Shown here piece after piece: positions 52,258 to 60,730 of a stretch of DNA of 64,000 nt; position 1 is the first letter of the stretch; each line of letters starts with the position of its first letter. Under the pieces are notes generated by a model, which was given only the letters and a program-made list of their open reading frames with translations, was not told the origin of the DNA and ran no database searches. The stretch comes from a virus. Where the stretch lies: positions 41,722-105,721 of the IMG/VR virus record IMGVR_UViG_3300027659_000015, one strand, 5' to 3'. The position numbers and the translations under genes are program-made.

Positions 52258-53972
52258 TATTATTCCAAAAAGTTAGGTGGAAGAATTTTCTTTCTACTGG
52301 TGCTCATTATACAGAAATTAATTTTACCAAATCACAGAACACTTTGATTATTGGTCAGAATGGTGCTGGTAAGTCCACTATACTGGATGCACTTTGTTTT
52401 GGCCTGTTTGGTAAACCGTTTCGTAAAATAAATAAACCACAACTGGTAAACTCTATCAATACAAAAGATTGTGTTGTGGAAGTATTCTTTAATATCGGTC
52501 AGAAACAATATAAGATTGTTCGTGGTATTAAACCGAATACATTTGAAATTTATATCAATGATGTTTTGCTGAACCAAGATGCCGCTGCAAAAGACTATCA
52601 AGAGGTACTAGAGAAACAAATTCTCAAATTAAACTACAAGTCCTTTACGCAGGTGGTCATCCTTGGTTCAGCATCTTTTGTTCCGTTCATGCAGTTATCT
52701 GCCAATGACCGTAGAACTATTATCGAAGACCTACTCGACATTCAAATCTTTTCATCAATGAATGGTGTGGTCAAAGATAAACTATCCGAATTCAAAGAAG
52801 ATATTACCAAAGCAAAGTATGGTATCTCTCTGACGGAAGAAAAGATTAAACTTCAATTACAGAACATTGAAGAACACAAGAAACATAATGATGATGAGAT
52901 TGCCAAGATACTGGCTGAAATAGGTAAATCAAAAGAGCAACACAACAAATTACGAAATGATATTGAGTTGATTAACAAACATGTTAAAGTATTGAACTCA
53001 AAGATTGGTGATAAGAAAGAAAAACTGGAAAAGAAATCTAAAGGTTTGTTTCAGGTTAAAGGTAAGATTGAGAACAATATCAAGAAGAATGAAAAAGATA
53101 TTGAATTCTACCAACATAATGATAACTGTCCTACTTGTAAACAATCTATTGAACCAGACTTCAAAGAACACCAAGTTGAAGAACGTACTAATAAATTAGG
53201 TACACAGAAAATTGGTCTTACTGAGGTAGAAACCGAACTTCAAAATATTACTAATGAAATGTCGGATATCACCAAGATTATCCAGCATATTATTGAACAC
53301 CAAAATCAAGTAACAGAACATAATGCTACGGTGAGAGCTATCAGTACATACATTGATAAGTTAAATAAACAATATGATGAACTGTCTATCAAGGTTAATA
53401 GTCCACAAGCTGATAACCAAAAGTTACTTGAGTTGAAATCTGAGATGTTTGAATTCAACACGGCATATGAAGAACTGATGAACGAAAAACATTATTTTGA
53501 ATTTGCAGGTTCTTTGTTAAAAGATACTGGTATCAAAACCAAAATCATTAAACAATATTTGCCAATTATGAATAAGTTGATTAACAAGTACCTAACTGCC
53601 ATGGACTTCTTTGTTAACTTTAACATTAACGAAAACTTTGAAGAAACAATTAAGAGTAGGCACCGTGATGAATTCTCTTATGCCAATTTCTCTGAAGGCG
53701 AGAAGATGCGTATCGACTTAGCACTCCTTTTTACATGGAGACAGATTGCTAAGATGAAAAACTCTACCAATACAAACCTATTGATACTAGATGAGGTATT
53801 TGATTCTAGTCTCGATACAGTCGGTACAGAAGAATTTTTAAAGTTGATACATGAGATGGGACAAGACACAAATGTGTTTGTTATTTCCCACAAAGGAGAC
53901 CAACTGTTCGATAAGTTCCGTTCGGTCATTAAGTTTGAGAAAAAAGGAAACTTTTCAAGGATAGCAAAATGA
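52254..53972 (+). CDS. gp46: Recombination ATPase subunit gp46 (SbcC/Rad50 type)
   Basis: A 572-residue SMC-like ATPase (T4: 560). Walker A GQNGAGKST is at 34-42, the zinc-hook motif CPTC at 292-295 lies in the middle of two long coiled-coil arms (about 165-285 and 305-420), the ABC signature FSEGEKMRIDLA is near 477, and Walker B LLILDEVFD is near 505. With gp47 it forms the end-resection nuclease that feeds UvsX/UvsY. It overlaps gp47 and the deformylase by 4 nt each. Confidence 0.95.
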   Translation: MILFQKVRWKNFLSTGAHYTEINFTKSQNTLIIGQNGAGKSTILDALCFGLFGKPFRKINKPQLVNSINTKDCVVEVFFNIGQKQYKIVRGIKPNTFEIYINDVLLNQDAAAKDYQEVLEKQILKLNYKSFTQVVILGSASFVPFMQLSANDRRTIIEDLLDIQIFSSMNGVVKDKLSEFKEDITKAKYGISLTEEKIKLQLQNIEEHKKHNDDEIAKILAEIGKSKEQHNKLRNDIELINKHVKVLNSKIGDKKEKLEKKSKGLFQVKGKIENNIKKNEKDIEFYQHNDNCPTCKQSIEPDFKEHQVEERTNKLGTQKIGLTEVETELQNITNEMSDITKIIQHIIEHQNQVTEHNATVRAISTYIDKLNKQYDELSIKVNSPQADNQKLLELKSEMFEFNTAYEELMNEKHYFEFAGSLLKDTGIKTKIIKQYLPIMNKLINKYLTAMDFFVNFNINENFEETIKSRHRDEFSYANFSEGEKMRIDLALLFTWRQIAKMKNSTNTNLLILDEVFDSSLDTVGTEEFLKLIHEMGQDTNVFVISHKGDQLFDKFRSVIKFEKKGNFSRIAK

Positions 53973-54589
53973 GTACAGATGATAATATAGTTTTATATAA
54001 CACGGACGAAAAGGTAAAGATTCAACAACCACAAATTGAAACTTTCGATTTAGTTGACCCAACACATTCAGCATTACACAAAGCATTACAAGAATTTGAT
54101 TTTGATAATACGCCTATCAATCCGGATGATTTCGCTTCTTCACTTGTTGAAACTTGTAAGAAAAATAATGGATTAGGATTATCTGCCAACCAATGTGGGT
54201 TTGAACATCGTGTTTTTGTGATGGGTGCCGAAGATGATTATATTGCCTGTTTCAATCCAAAAATTATTGAAATGGAAGGCGAAGCACATATGGAAGAAGG
54301 TTGCCTTACTTTTCCATTATTGATGTTGAGAGTTACCAGACCTAAAAAGATTAAAGTGGAATACCAGGATTTCACAGGTGTGAAACGAGAAGCAACTTTC
54401 GATGGCATAAGTGCGAGAGTTTTCCTCCATGAGCTTGACCATATGAACGGAATAGTGTATACTAGTCGTGTAAAGCCTTTGGCATTCCAGTTTGGTTTGA
54501 AGAAACTAAACAAGATTCGCCGTAAGTATTTTAATCCTAAAGTTATGGCACAATTAGCAGCACAACAAAATAATGGCAAAACAACTTAA
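53969..54589 (+). CDS. def: Peptide deformylase
   Basis: A 206-residue Fe/Zn peptide deformylase, which removes the N-formyl group from nascent proteins. All three family motifs are visible with viral-type variation: GLGLSANQCG (68-77; usual GxGLAAxQxG), EGCLTFP (110-116; usual EGCLS) and HELDH (154-158). Cys111 and the two His of HELDH are the metal ligands and the Glu is catalytic. Many T4-like phages of aquatic bacteria carry such genes. It overlaps gp46 by 4 nt and the next gene by 17 nt. Confidence 0.92.
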   Translation: MSTDDNIVLYNTDEKVKIQQPQIETFDLVDPTHSALHKALQEFDFDNTPINPDDFASSLVETCKKNNGLGLSANQCGFEHRVFVMGAEDDYIACFNPKIIEMEGEAHMEEGCLTFPLLMLRVTRPKKIKVEYQDFTGVKREATFDGISARVFLHELDHMNGIVYTSRVKPLAFQFGLKKLNKIRRKYFNPKVMAQLAAQQNNGKTT

Positions 54590-55940
54590 AATCGTAAATA
54601 CAATCTTTGGTGAAGAAGAACAAGTCTGTCAAAGTAATGTCATTCCACCAGTTGATGAACAATGGAAAATTTGGCAACAACAAAATCCACCAACCACTGG
54701 TGAAAAAGTTGATAAAGAAACTTTAAAATCAAAGTTGATTAATGATTTGACATATGCATCTAAAATGGATGTACGTGAATATACCTTGTATCAAAAATGG
54801 ACAGAAGTCAAGAAAAGATATCCACTTAAAGTAACATCTACCATAAATGATGAAATTGTTATGGATGATCCAAAACAAAACAAAATAATTCAACAAGTTA
54901 AACAAAACTTTTGGATGCCAGAATCACCAGATGATTATGCCAATTTAAGACCTATCATGAAATTGTCTAATGGTAGTGAAGGTGATTTTACAGTTGATGA
55001 ATGGAATGCCATTCGTACCTTTTCTTCCACAATGAAGAACAATTCTAATATTGGTCGTAATCTATTCTATACAGTTATCGATGGCCAGTCAGGAAAGTAT
55101 CTTGGTGTTATTTGTATCAGTTCCGACTTCTTAGACCTGACTCCAAGAGATAATAAAATTGGTTGGTCGAGAGATGTTAAGACACAACAAAGTATGATTA
55201 ATCATACGGCAATTGGTTCTACGATTGTTCCTTTACAACCACTAGGTTTTAATTATATGGGCGGCAAGTTACTTGCCTTATTATGTTTATCGGATACAGT
55301 ACAAAATGATTGGAAGGTAAAATATGGAGATACACTTGTTGGTGTTACTACTACTTCACTTTATGGTAACACAAAGTCCGGTGGTCTTTCTCAGTATGAT
55401 GGTTTGGAACATTGGGAGAAAATGGGATTCTCATCTGGTTCAGTTGCTTTTGAACCATCCAAAAAAACAGTAGATGAAATTTATAAATGGGTTAAAGAAA
55501 ATTATCCCGAAAAATACTTTGAGTGGTGGGATGCAAAGAAGCCAACCACAAAATTTGATAAAGATGGTAATGGAAAAGATGGTGGTTTACCTTTGAAACG
55601 TGACCATAAGAATCGCACACTTAATTTTGCCTATTCTAAGTTAGGCATTCCAAAAGAATTAATTCGTACAGAACATGCGAGAGGAATCTATTTTTCTCCT
55701 CTCTATAATAACACCAATGAATATCTCCGCAAGGAGATTGGTGATAAAGAACTGGTTAAATCGTTTGATACCAGTGAAGAAGCCTTGACGCAAATTTGGA
55801 AAACCAAATATGCCAAAGGTCGTATATCAATGTTGAAGAAAAAGAACACCGTATCTTATGAATCTTTGTTCTATGATGACTTGATATACCTGTCTTGGGA
55901 AGAAACCAAGGCTAAGTATTTGCCACAAGTTGGCAGATAA
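54573..55940 (+). CDS. DruA/DUF4338-like protein of unknown function
   Basis: A 455-residue protein. Residues about 160-290 match my memory of the DUF4338/DruA family: GKYLGVICISSDFLDLTPRD with NKIGWSR (194-200), AIGSTIVPLQPLGFNYMGGK with LLALLCLSD, and then YGDTLVGVTTTSLYGNTKSG with YDGLEHWEKMGFSSG. Cellular DruA proteins show the order 'YLGv...ss......RD..IGW', 'L...v', 'W...yG..p.l.eT...', 'Y.a..W..lG.t.G'. The C-terminal 90 residues (RTEHARGIYFSPLYNNTNEY, then LIYLSWEETKAKYLP) are extra. DruA belongs to the Druantia anti-phage system; what phage homologues do is not known to me. It may act on DNA, as its replication neighbours suggest. Confidence 0.55.
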   Translation: MAKQLKIVNTIFGEEEQVCQSNVIPPVDEQWKIWQQQNPPTTGEKVDKETLKSKLINDLTYASKMDVREYTLYQKWTEVKKRYPLKVTSTINDEIVMDDPKQNKIIQQVKQNFWMPESPDDYANLRPIMKLSNGSEGDFTVDEWNAIRTFSSTMKNNSNIGRNLFYTVIDGQSGKYLGVICISSDFLDLTPRDNKIGWSRDVKTQQSMINHTAIGSTIVPLQPLGFNYMGGKLLALLCLSDTVQNDWKVKYGDTLVGVTTTSLYGNTKSGGLSQYDGLEHWEKMGFSSGSVAFEPSKKTVDEIYKWVKENYPEKYFEWWDAKKPTTKFDKDGNGKDGGLPLKRDHKNRTLNFAYSKLGIPKELIRTEHARGIYFSPLYNNTNEYLRKEIGDKELVKSFDTSEEALTQIWKTKYAKGRISMLKKKNTVSYESLFYDDLIYLSWEETKAKYLPQVGR

Positions 55941-55961
55941 TTAAATATACCATGGAAATGG

Positions 55962-55990
55962 TTGACAGGAGTACTATATAATAGTATAAT
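55962..55990 (+). promoter_or_regulatory. Sigma70-type promoter before winged-helix gene
   Basis: TTGACA (55962-55967) and TATAAT (55985-55990), 17 bp apart. A second TATAAT at 55977-55982 is too close to this -35 to use it. The ATG follows 51 nt later with AGGAG. Confidence 0.85.
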
Positions 55991-56041
55991 GTGAATACTT
56001 GTGAAAACAAGACTTTGAAACTTTGTCATTAGGAGAAAATT

Positions 56042-56308
56042 ATGACTAAACTATCCGCAAAACAACGTATGTTGAATGCTTTGAGCAAACCAGAAGGTTA
56101 CAACACCTTCACAGTCGAGCAAGCTCGCCGCCGCTTTGGTGTTACCAATGTGTCTGCTCGTATCGATGAACTTCGTCAAGAAGGTCACGTAATCTATACT
56201 AACACCAAGTACAACGCTAACGGTGTTAAAGTTGCTTCTTATCGCCTCGGTAAGCCAACTAAAGCTATGGTGCGTACAGCACTTCAAGCAGGTTATAGCT
56301 TAGCTTAA
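56042..56308 (+). CDS. Small winged-helix DNA-binding protein
   Basis: An 88-residue basic protein with its own strong promoter and terminator, so it is a monocistronic unit. The sequence KQRMLNALSKPEGYNTFTVE, QARRRFGVTNVSARIDELRQ and EGHVIYTNTKYNANGVKVAS is a compact winged helix: helix-turn-helix at about 24-45 and a wing at 47-70. Similar proteins are widespread in T4-like phages of aquatic bacteria and are usually unnamed. A transcription or replication accessory role is possible. The strong expression signals suggest high abundance. Confidence 0.75.
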   Translation: MTKLSAKQRMLNALSKPEGYNTFTVEQARRRFGVTNVSARIDELRQEGHVIYTNTKYNANGVKVASYRLGKPTKAMVRTALQAGYSLA

Positions 56309-56318
56309 ACCACTTATT

Positions 56319-56357
56319 AGGGAGACTGCCGTAGAGGCGGTACTCCCTTTTTTTTAT
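56319..56357 (+). terminator. Intrinsic terminator after winged-helix gene
   Basis: AGGGAG-ACTGCC pairs with GGCGGT-(A)-CTCCCT around GTAGA with one bulged base, followed by a run of eight or more T. Confidence 0.9.
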
Positions 56358-56371
56358 TTCTTGGAGAGCAA

Positions 56372-57190
56372 ATGGAAATTTCAGTTAAAAAAGAAGAACT
56401 ACAAAAGAAAAGTATATTTGTAGCCACACCAATGTATGGTGGAATGAATCATGGATTGTATGCCAAAGCTTGTTTAGATTTACAGGCTATTTGTATGCAA
56501 TACGGAGTACAAATTAAATTTTCATTTCTTTTCAATGAATCTTTAATTACACGAGCTAGAAACTATTTGGTGGATGAATTCATCCATCGTTCAGAATGTA
56601 CACATCTATTGTTTTTAGATTCTGACATTCACTTTAATCCACAAGACGTTATTGCCTTGTTAGCACTAGAGAAAGATGTTATTGGTGGTCCTTATCCTAA
56701 GAAGGCCATTAAGTGGCGTGCTGTTAAAAAGGCAATGGAAAAGAATCCGAATATTGAACCACAAAATCTCGAACAAGTTACTGGTGACTTTGTTTTCAAT
56801 CCAGTTAAAGGCACAGATAAATTTTCTGTAACCGAACCACTTGAAGTACTTGAGATTGGTACAGGATTTATGTTAGTTGAGCGTTCAGTCTTTGCAAAGA
56901 TGGAAGAAGCATATCCAATGATTCGTTACAAACCAGACCATGTTGGCCAAGCCAATTTTGATGGTTCACGTTACATTCAGGCTTTCTTTGATACAGTAAT
57001 CGATACTAAAGATTCTATCACAGGTGGTGGTTCAGACCGTTACTTATCTGAAGATTATATGTTCTGTCAAATGTGGCGTAAAATTGGTGGTTCAATTTGG
57101 TTGTGTCCTTGGATGAAAACTGACCATATTGGTACATATCACTTCAGAGGAGATATGCCTGCTGTTGCCAACTTTGTTGGTGAGATGTAA
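56372..57190 (+). CDS. Glycosyltransferase, GT-A type
   Basis: A 272-residue protein with a Rossmann-like start (SIFVATPMYGGMNHGLYAKA) and the metal-binding motif D83-S-D85 in LLFLDSDIHF. Preceding it are ESLITRARNYLVDEF, and following it VIGGPYPKKAIKWRAV and FLVERSVF-like text (EIGTGFMLVERSVFAKM). SEDYMFCQMWRKIGG and a late WMKTDHIGTYHFRGDMP provide the acceptor-side Asp and His. This family is common in phages. The acceptor may be DNA bases, a virion protein or host surface sugar; none is indicated. It overlaps the next gene by one base. Confidence 0.75.
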   Translation: MEISVKKEELQKKSIFVATPMYGGMNHGLYAKACLDLQAICMQYGVQIKFSFLFNESLITRARNYLVDEFIHRSECTHLLFLDSDIHFNPQDVIALLALEKDVIGGPYPKKAIKWRAVKKAMEKNPNIEPQNLEQVTGDFVFNPVKGTDKFSVTEPLEVLEIGTGFMLVERSVFAKMEEAYPMIRYKPDHVGQANFDGSRYIQAFFDTVIDTKDSITGGGSDRYLSEDYMFCQMWRKIGGSIWLCPWMKTDHIGTYHFRGDMPAVANFVGEM

Positions 57191-57510
57191 TGGGTGCAGG
57201 TCGTAAGTATGATGGAGGCAAACTAGAATATGGTTTACTTCCACCATTTGCATTAGAAGAGACCGTCAAAGTACTTACCTTTGGCGCTCAAAAATATGAA
57301 CGTGGAAATTGGCAAAAAGTACCTGACTCTAAACGCAGGTATTTTGATGCAATGGAACGGCATGTTTGGGCATGGCAAAAGGGTGAACAATTAGACCCCG
57401 AGTCTGGTATACATCATTTAGCCCACGCAATGTGCTGCTTGATGTTTTTGTATGAACATGATATAATCTATTCTGTTAATAATGATAAGGTGAAAAATGA
57501 AACTATCTAA
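57190..57510 (+). CDS. dATP/dGTP diphosphohydrolase-domain (MazG-like) protein
   Basis: A 106-residue protein matching the phage family exemplified by GRKYDGGKLEYGLLPPFALE, VLTFGAQKYERGNWQKVPDS and ERHVWAWQKGEQLDPESGIH, then HLAHAMCCLMFLYEHD. The E-x-x-x-H-x-x-A and H-H-x-x-H-A pattern suits a metal-dependent nucleotide pyrophosphohydrolase of the MazG/dGTP-diphosphohydrolase type. Possible roles are trimming dNTP pools or nucleotide alarmones. It overlaps gp45 by 14 nt, and the gp45 promoter lies inside it. Confidence 0.7.
   Translation: MGAGRKYDGGKLEYGLLPPFALEETVKVLTFGAQKYERGNWQKVPDSKRRYFDAMERHVWAWQKGEQLDPESGIHHLAHAMCCLMFLYEHDIIYSVNNDKVKNETI
57439..57467 (+). promoter_or_regulatory. Sigma70-type promoter before gp45
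   Basis: TTGATG (57439-57444) and TATAAT (57462-57467), 17 bp apart, inside the upstream coding region. The gp45 ATG follows after 29 nt, with AAGGTG as ribosome site. Confidence 0.65.
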
Positions 57511-58171
57511 CGAGACACTTAACGTGTTAAAAAACTTTGCTGGAATCAATTCTGGTATTGAGTTTAAAACAGGCAATAAGATTGCTACTATTTCTTCAAC
57601 AAAGACCGTGCTTGCAAAAGCCACTTTGCCTGATGATTTTCCACAAGACTTTTGTATCTATGATTTGAACCAATTCTTATCAGTACATTCCTTGGGTAAA
57701 GATACTGAATTGGATTTTGATTCCAATAATGTAGTATTTAAATCTGGTCGTTCCAAGACTAAGTATCGTATGACCGCCAAGTCTATGATTGTCTCGGCAC
57801 CAGAAAAAGAGTTGACTTTACCATCTGTTGATGGTTCTTTTAAACTTAAAGATGAAGACCTAGCACAAGCATTGAAGAATGCTGCTGTACTTGGTTCTCC
57901 TAACATTGCTTTTGAATCCGATGGTTCTAAAATCTCTGTTACCTGCTTCAATGCTAAAGATGACTCAGCACACACAAATACAATCGAAATTGGTACAACC
58001 GATAGTGATGAAGTATATAAAGCCGTCTTTCTAGTTGAAAACTTTAAGATGATTCCTGGTACATATGATGTACAAGTTTCATCAAAAGGTCTGGCATCAT
58101 TTGCCAATGAAAAAGGCGACTTGCAATATTGGATTGCTATTGAAGCCAAAGAATCTAAATTTGGAGAATAA
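57497..58171 (+). CDS. gp45: Sliding clamp gp45
   Basis: A 224-residue clamp (T4: 228), the trimeric processivity factor for DNA polymerase and the co-activator of late transcription. Features include KLSNETLNVLKNFAGINSGI, FKTGNKIATISSTKTVLAKA, TLPDDFPQDFCIYDLNQFLS, SGRSKTKYRMTAKSMIVSAP and a C-terminal YDVQVSSKGLASFANEKGDL with QYWIAIE. The clamp loader genes (44 and 62) follow after three small genes, as an expanded form of the T4 order 45-44-62-regA. Confidence 0.93.
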   Translation: MKLSNETLNVLKNFAGINSGIEFKTGNKIATISSTKTVLAKATLPDDFPQDFCIYDLNQFLSVHSLGKDTELDFDSNNVVFKSGRSKTKYRMTAKSMIVSAPEKELTLPSVDGSFKLKDEDLAQALKNAAVLGSPNIAFESDGSKISVTCFNAKDDSAHTNTIEIGTTDSDEVYKAVFLVENFKMIPGTYDVQVSSKGLASFANEKGDLQYWIAIEAKESKFGE

Positions 58172-58172
58172 T

Positions 58173-58358
58173 ATGTTTTATGTTACTGATGCCGTTACTG
58201 CCAACCGTGTTGCTATTAATCCTGCTCACGTTGTTGCTGTGTTTAAAATTCCAGAAGGTGAACAAGCCGGCAAGACTGGTGTGAATCTTGTGAATGGTAG
58301 TATCGTTTGTACCGAAGAAGATTATGAGATTGTTGCAATGATTAATAACGAAGGTTAA
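58173..58358 (+). CDS. 61-residue small beta protein
   Basis: The ATG at 58173 follows the gp45 stop by 1 nt with GGAGA upstream; longer in-frame readings run back into gp45 and are unlikely. The sequence FYVTDAVTANRVAINPAHVV, AVFKIPEGEQAGKTGVNLVN and GSIVCTEEDYEIVAMINNEG has the pattern 'v....g....iNp.hI..v...p.....v.l.nG....v.e....v...i' seen in small FlbD-like beta proteins. Similar tiny proteins occur in many phage replication regions. The function is unknown. Confidence 0.65.
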   Translation: MFYVTDAVTANRVAINPAHVVAVFKIPEGEQAGKTGVNLVNGSIVCTEEDYEIVAMINNEG

Positions 58359-58359
58359 T

Positions 58360-58635
58360 ATGACTAAAGTTAATACATTATTTGGTTCTTATGATGATGA
58401 AGCATTGAAGAAACTCAAAGGATATGTTGACGAAGTTGTACTTCATATGCACAAGAATGATGGTAACAATGCTGCCATCAAAGACATTGTTGATATTGCA
58501 CATGATGAATTGAAAGTACCTAAAAAGATTCTCAAGCGCATGGCAAAGACACAACATAAGAATTCTTTTCAGACTGAAGTGGCTGAATCAAAAGAATTTG
58601 AAGCTTTGTATGAAAGCATGGTTGAGGTCAAATAA
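58360..58635 (+). CDS. dsbA: Double-stranded DNA-binding protein DsbA-like
   Basis: A 91-residue homologue of T4 DsbA (89), a late-promoter-region DNA-binding protein that enhances late transcription. The core NAAIKDIVDIAHDELKVPKK followed by ILKRMAKTQHKN and SKEFEALYESMVEVK aligns with T4 NELIKDIRIRAKDELGVDGK, MFNRLLALYHKD and EEVVELYDTV. It lies between the clamp and clamp loader, consistent with a role linked to replication-coupled late transcription. Confidence 0.8.
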   Translation: MTKVNTLFGSYDDEALKKLKGYVDEVVLHMHKNDGNNAAIKDIVDIAHDELKVPKKILKRMAKTQHKNSFQTEVAESKEFEALYESMVEVK

Positions 58636-58973
58636 TGAATCAGTTAGAGATTAAGTTTTTTTGGCCTCTAACTGAACAAACTGAATTGAACCTGGATTTT
58701 AATCCAAGTATTCAATGGAATGAAGAATGGCGAAAGAGACAATTGAATACTACTGCATATAGTGGTAGTTTTTTAATTAGTGATGGTGGTACAGGTGTTA
58801 TCAGTTGGTCTCAACCTGTAACCAGCTCATTCGTTTTAAGGCCTTCTACAAAGAATGTTGGTAAATGGGAACTATCAGAATCTATGTTTGTGTATAGACC
58901 CACTAAACCAAATGCCGTCATCAGGTTTATGGCCAAGCATCTTCTTGGCTTTAAATGGCATGATGAAAATTAA
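58635..58973 (+). CDS. Unknown 112-residue protein
   Basis: It starts on the last base of the dsbA stop. The sequence NQLEIKFFWPLTEQTELNLD, FNPSIQWNEEWRKRQLNTTA, then VISWSQPVTSSFVLRPSTKN and KPNAVIRFMAKHLLGFKWHD is soluble, aromatic-rich and mostly beta. I recognise no family. The conserved-looking 'IKFFWPLTEQ' start suggests a phage-specific protein that recurs in this replication cluster in relatives. There is no signal peptide or metal motif. Confidence 0.6.
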   Translation: MNQLEIKFFWPLTEQTELNLDFNPSIQWNEEWRKRQLNTTAYSGSFLISDGGTGVISWSQPVTSSFVLRPSTKNVGKWELSESMFVYRPTKPNAVIRFMAKHLLGFKWHDEN

Positions 58974-58993
58974 TTATATTATGGAGAATTTGA

Positions 58994-59926
58994 ATGTCAG
59001 AACACATGTTATGGGTGGAGAAGTATCGCCCTAAAACGATTGAAGATTGTATTCTTCCTGAGGCTCTCAAGGCAACCTTTCAGGAATTTGTAAATCGTAA
59101 AGAGATCCCAAATTTGCTTCTAGCAGGTTCAGCAGGTGTCGGCAAGACTACTGTTGCTCGTGCTATGTGTGAAGAGGTGGGTTGTGATTACATTGTCATT
59201 AACGGTTCTGATGAGAATGGTGTAGATACCATTCGTGTTAAAATTAAAAACTATGCTTCGTCAATGTCCTTGACTGGTGGTCGTAAGGTCATTATCTTAG
59301 ATGAAGCAGACTATCTAACGCCTAATGCACAGGCCATCCTGCGTGCAGGTATTGAAGAATTTGCATCTAACTGTTCTTTCATATTCACCTGTAACTTTAA
59401 GAACAGGATTATCGATCCTATTCATTCCCGTTGTACTGTAATTGATGTTAAGCCAAATGGTTCTAAAGCCAAGATGGCGACACTATTCTTTAAGCGTGTA
59501 GAATGGATATTGAAAGAAGAGAATATCACGTATGACAAAGAAGTTATTGTCGCCGTTGTTACTAAACATTTCCCTGATAATCGCCGTATTCTTAATGAGT
59601 TACAACGATATGGTATATCTGGTAACATTGACAAAGGTATTCTTGCCTCAGTTTCAGATATTCAACTTGGTGAGTTAACCAAATCACTCAAAGATAAAGA
59701 CTTTGCTGGTGCTCGTAAATGGGTCACCATGAACTTGGACAATGATCCTACACGCATCTTCCGTAAATTGTATGATGGTCTATATGAACTATTGAAAGCC
59801 AATTCTGTACCTCAATTGGTTCTTATCCTTGCCAAGTATCAATATCAGGCAGCATTTGTGGCTGACCATGAAATTAATTTGATTGCCTGTCTCACAGAAA
59901 TTATGGTTGAATGTGAATTCAAATGA
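58994..59926 (+). CDS. gp44: Clamp loader large subunit gp44
   Basis: A 310-residue AAA+ ATPase (T4: 319) that with gp62 loads the gp45 clamp. It opens LWVEKYRPKTIEDCILPE, with Walker A GSAGVGKTT at 45-53, Walker B VIILDEADYL near 99-108, sensor 1 SFIFTCNFKNRI and the SRC arginine finger motif IHSRCTVIDV. The C-terminal helical collar begins around 225. It has GGAGAA upstream and overlaps gp62 by 4 nt. Confidence 0.95.
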   Translation: MSEHMLWVEKYRPKTIEDCILPEALKATFQEFVNRKEIPNLLLAGSAGVGKTTVARAMCEEVGCDYIVINGSDENGVDTIRVKIKNYASSMSLTGGRKVIILDEADYLTPNAQAILRAGIEEFASNCSFIFTCNFKNRIIDPIHSRCTVIDVKPNGSKAKMATLFFKRVEWILKEENITYDKEVIVAVVTKHFPDNRRILNELQRYGISGNIDKGILASVSDIQLGELTKSLKDKDFAGARKWVTMNLDNDPTRIFRKLYDGLYELLKANSVPQLVLILAKYQYQAAFVADHEINLIACLTEIMVECEFK

Positions 59927-60291
59927 CACCATTCGACTTTGTAAACCTGGTTCTTCACACCAAGAAACCAGATGATGAACTTGACTTCAAGGACTATGCG
60001 CCTTTCATAGTCAATCGTTCTCTATCATACCACATTGATTGTGTGTTGTATGCCAATGAGATGAATCTTTGGCCATCTACGGACAAAGACATGCAATACC
60101 AGTATCTTCTAAATAGTATTAGACCTATGAAACGGAAGTTCGCTCCGTGGCAGAAGTCCAAGAACGATGAGAATATTGATTGCATTAAAACATATTTTGG
60201 TTACTCCAATCAAAAGGCTAAAGAAGCCTTGCGTATTCTTACTGATGAACAAATCGCTGAAATAAAAAGAAAAACAGACAAAGGCGGGTGA
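59923..60291 (+). CDS. gp62: Clamp loader small subunit gp62
   Basis: A 122-residue protein, shorter than T4 gp62 (187), overlapping gp44 by ATGA. Family features are TPFDFVNLVLHTKKPDDELD, FKDYAPFIVNRSLSYHIDCV, LYANEMNLWPSTDKDMQYQY, and LLNSIRPMKRKFAPWQKSKN. The 'sYh.D.v..aNemN' and 'k.rk..kW.k' elements are characteristic. The loss of about 60 C-terminal residues is usual for aquatic T4-like phages. regA follows after 1 nt. Confidence 0.9.
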   Translation: MTPFDFVNLVLHTKKPDDELDFKDYAPFIVNRSLSYHIDCVLYANEMNLWPSTDKDMQYQYLLNSIRPMKRKFAPWQKSKNDENIDCIKTYFGYSNQKAKEALRILTDEQIAEIKRKTDKGG

Positions 60292-60292
60292 T

Positions 60293-60700
60293 ATGATTGA
60301 CGTTAAGGATTTGGTGGAAGTAACATTACAAGAACAAGATGATTTCTTAAAAGTCCGTGAAACATTAACACGGATTGGTGTGGCTTCCAAAAAAGATAAA
60401 ACATTATTCCAGTCGTGTCATATTCTCCACAAGCGTGGACAATATTACATAGTACATTTCAAAGAACTATTTGCCTTAGATGGCAAGCCAACAGACATTA
60501 CCGAGAATGACCTTTCTCGTAGAAATGCCATCGCCAACCTATTGGAAGATTGGGGTCTGATTAAGATTGTCAACAAAACACAAACAGAAACACCACCACC
60601 TATCTTTCTATCACAGGTAAAAATCATTTCTCATAAAGAGAAGGCTGAATGGCAATTAACCCCCAAGTACAATATTGGTAAAAAACCACAAAGTACTTAA
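60293..60700 (+). CDS. regA: Translational repressor RegA
   Basis: A 135-residue homologue of T4 RegA (122), which binds the start regions of many early mRNAs and represses their translation. The match is strong: DDFLKVRETLTRIGVASKKD, KTLFQSCHILHKRGQYYIVH, FKELFALDGKPTDITENDLS, LLEDWGLIKIVN and WQLTPKYNIG correspond to T4 blocks in order. In T4 its targets include the 45-44-62 cluster. The hsp20 promoter overlaps its last codons. Confidence 0.95.
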   Translation: MIDVKDLVEVTLQEQDDFLKVRETLTRIGVASKKDKTLFQSCHILHKRGQYYIVHFKELFALDGKPTDITENDLSRRNAIANLLEDWGLIKIVNKTQTETPPPIFLSQVKIISHKEKAEWQLTPKYNIGKKPQST

Positions 60701-60725
60701 CAGGTAGTATAAATAATAGTATAAT
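60697..60725 (+). promoter_or_regulatory. Sigma70-type promoter of hsp20
   Basis: TTAACA (60697-60702) and TATAAT (60720-60725), 17 bp apart, overlapping the regA stop. Predicted transcription starts near 60732, at the foot of the leader hairpin. Confidence 0.75.
60708..60715 (+). promoter_or_regulatory. Late promoter, perfect TATAAATA, within the hsp20 promoter spacer
   Basis: An exact late consensus located between the -35 and -10 of the sigma70-type promoter. hsp20 would then be transcribed both early and late. Confidence 0.65.
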
Positions 60726-60730
60726 TATGG

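Noticed and set aside
57658-58149. 163-codon minus-strand frame opposite gp45
   Set aside because: gp45 is unmistakable on the plus strand and the opposite frame shows no recognisable motif or signals.
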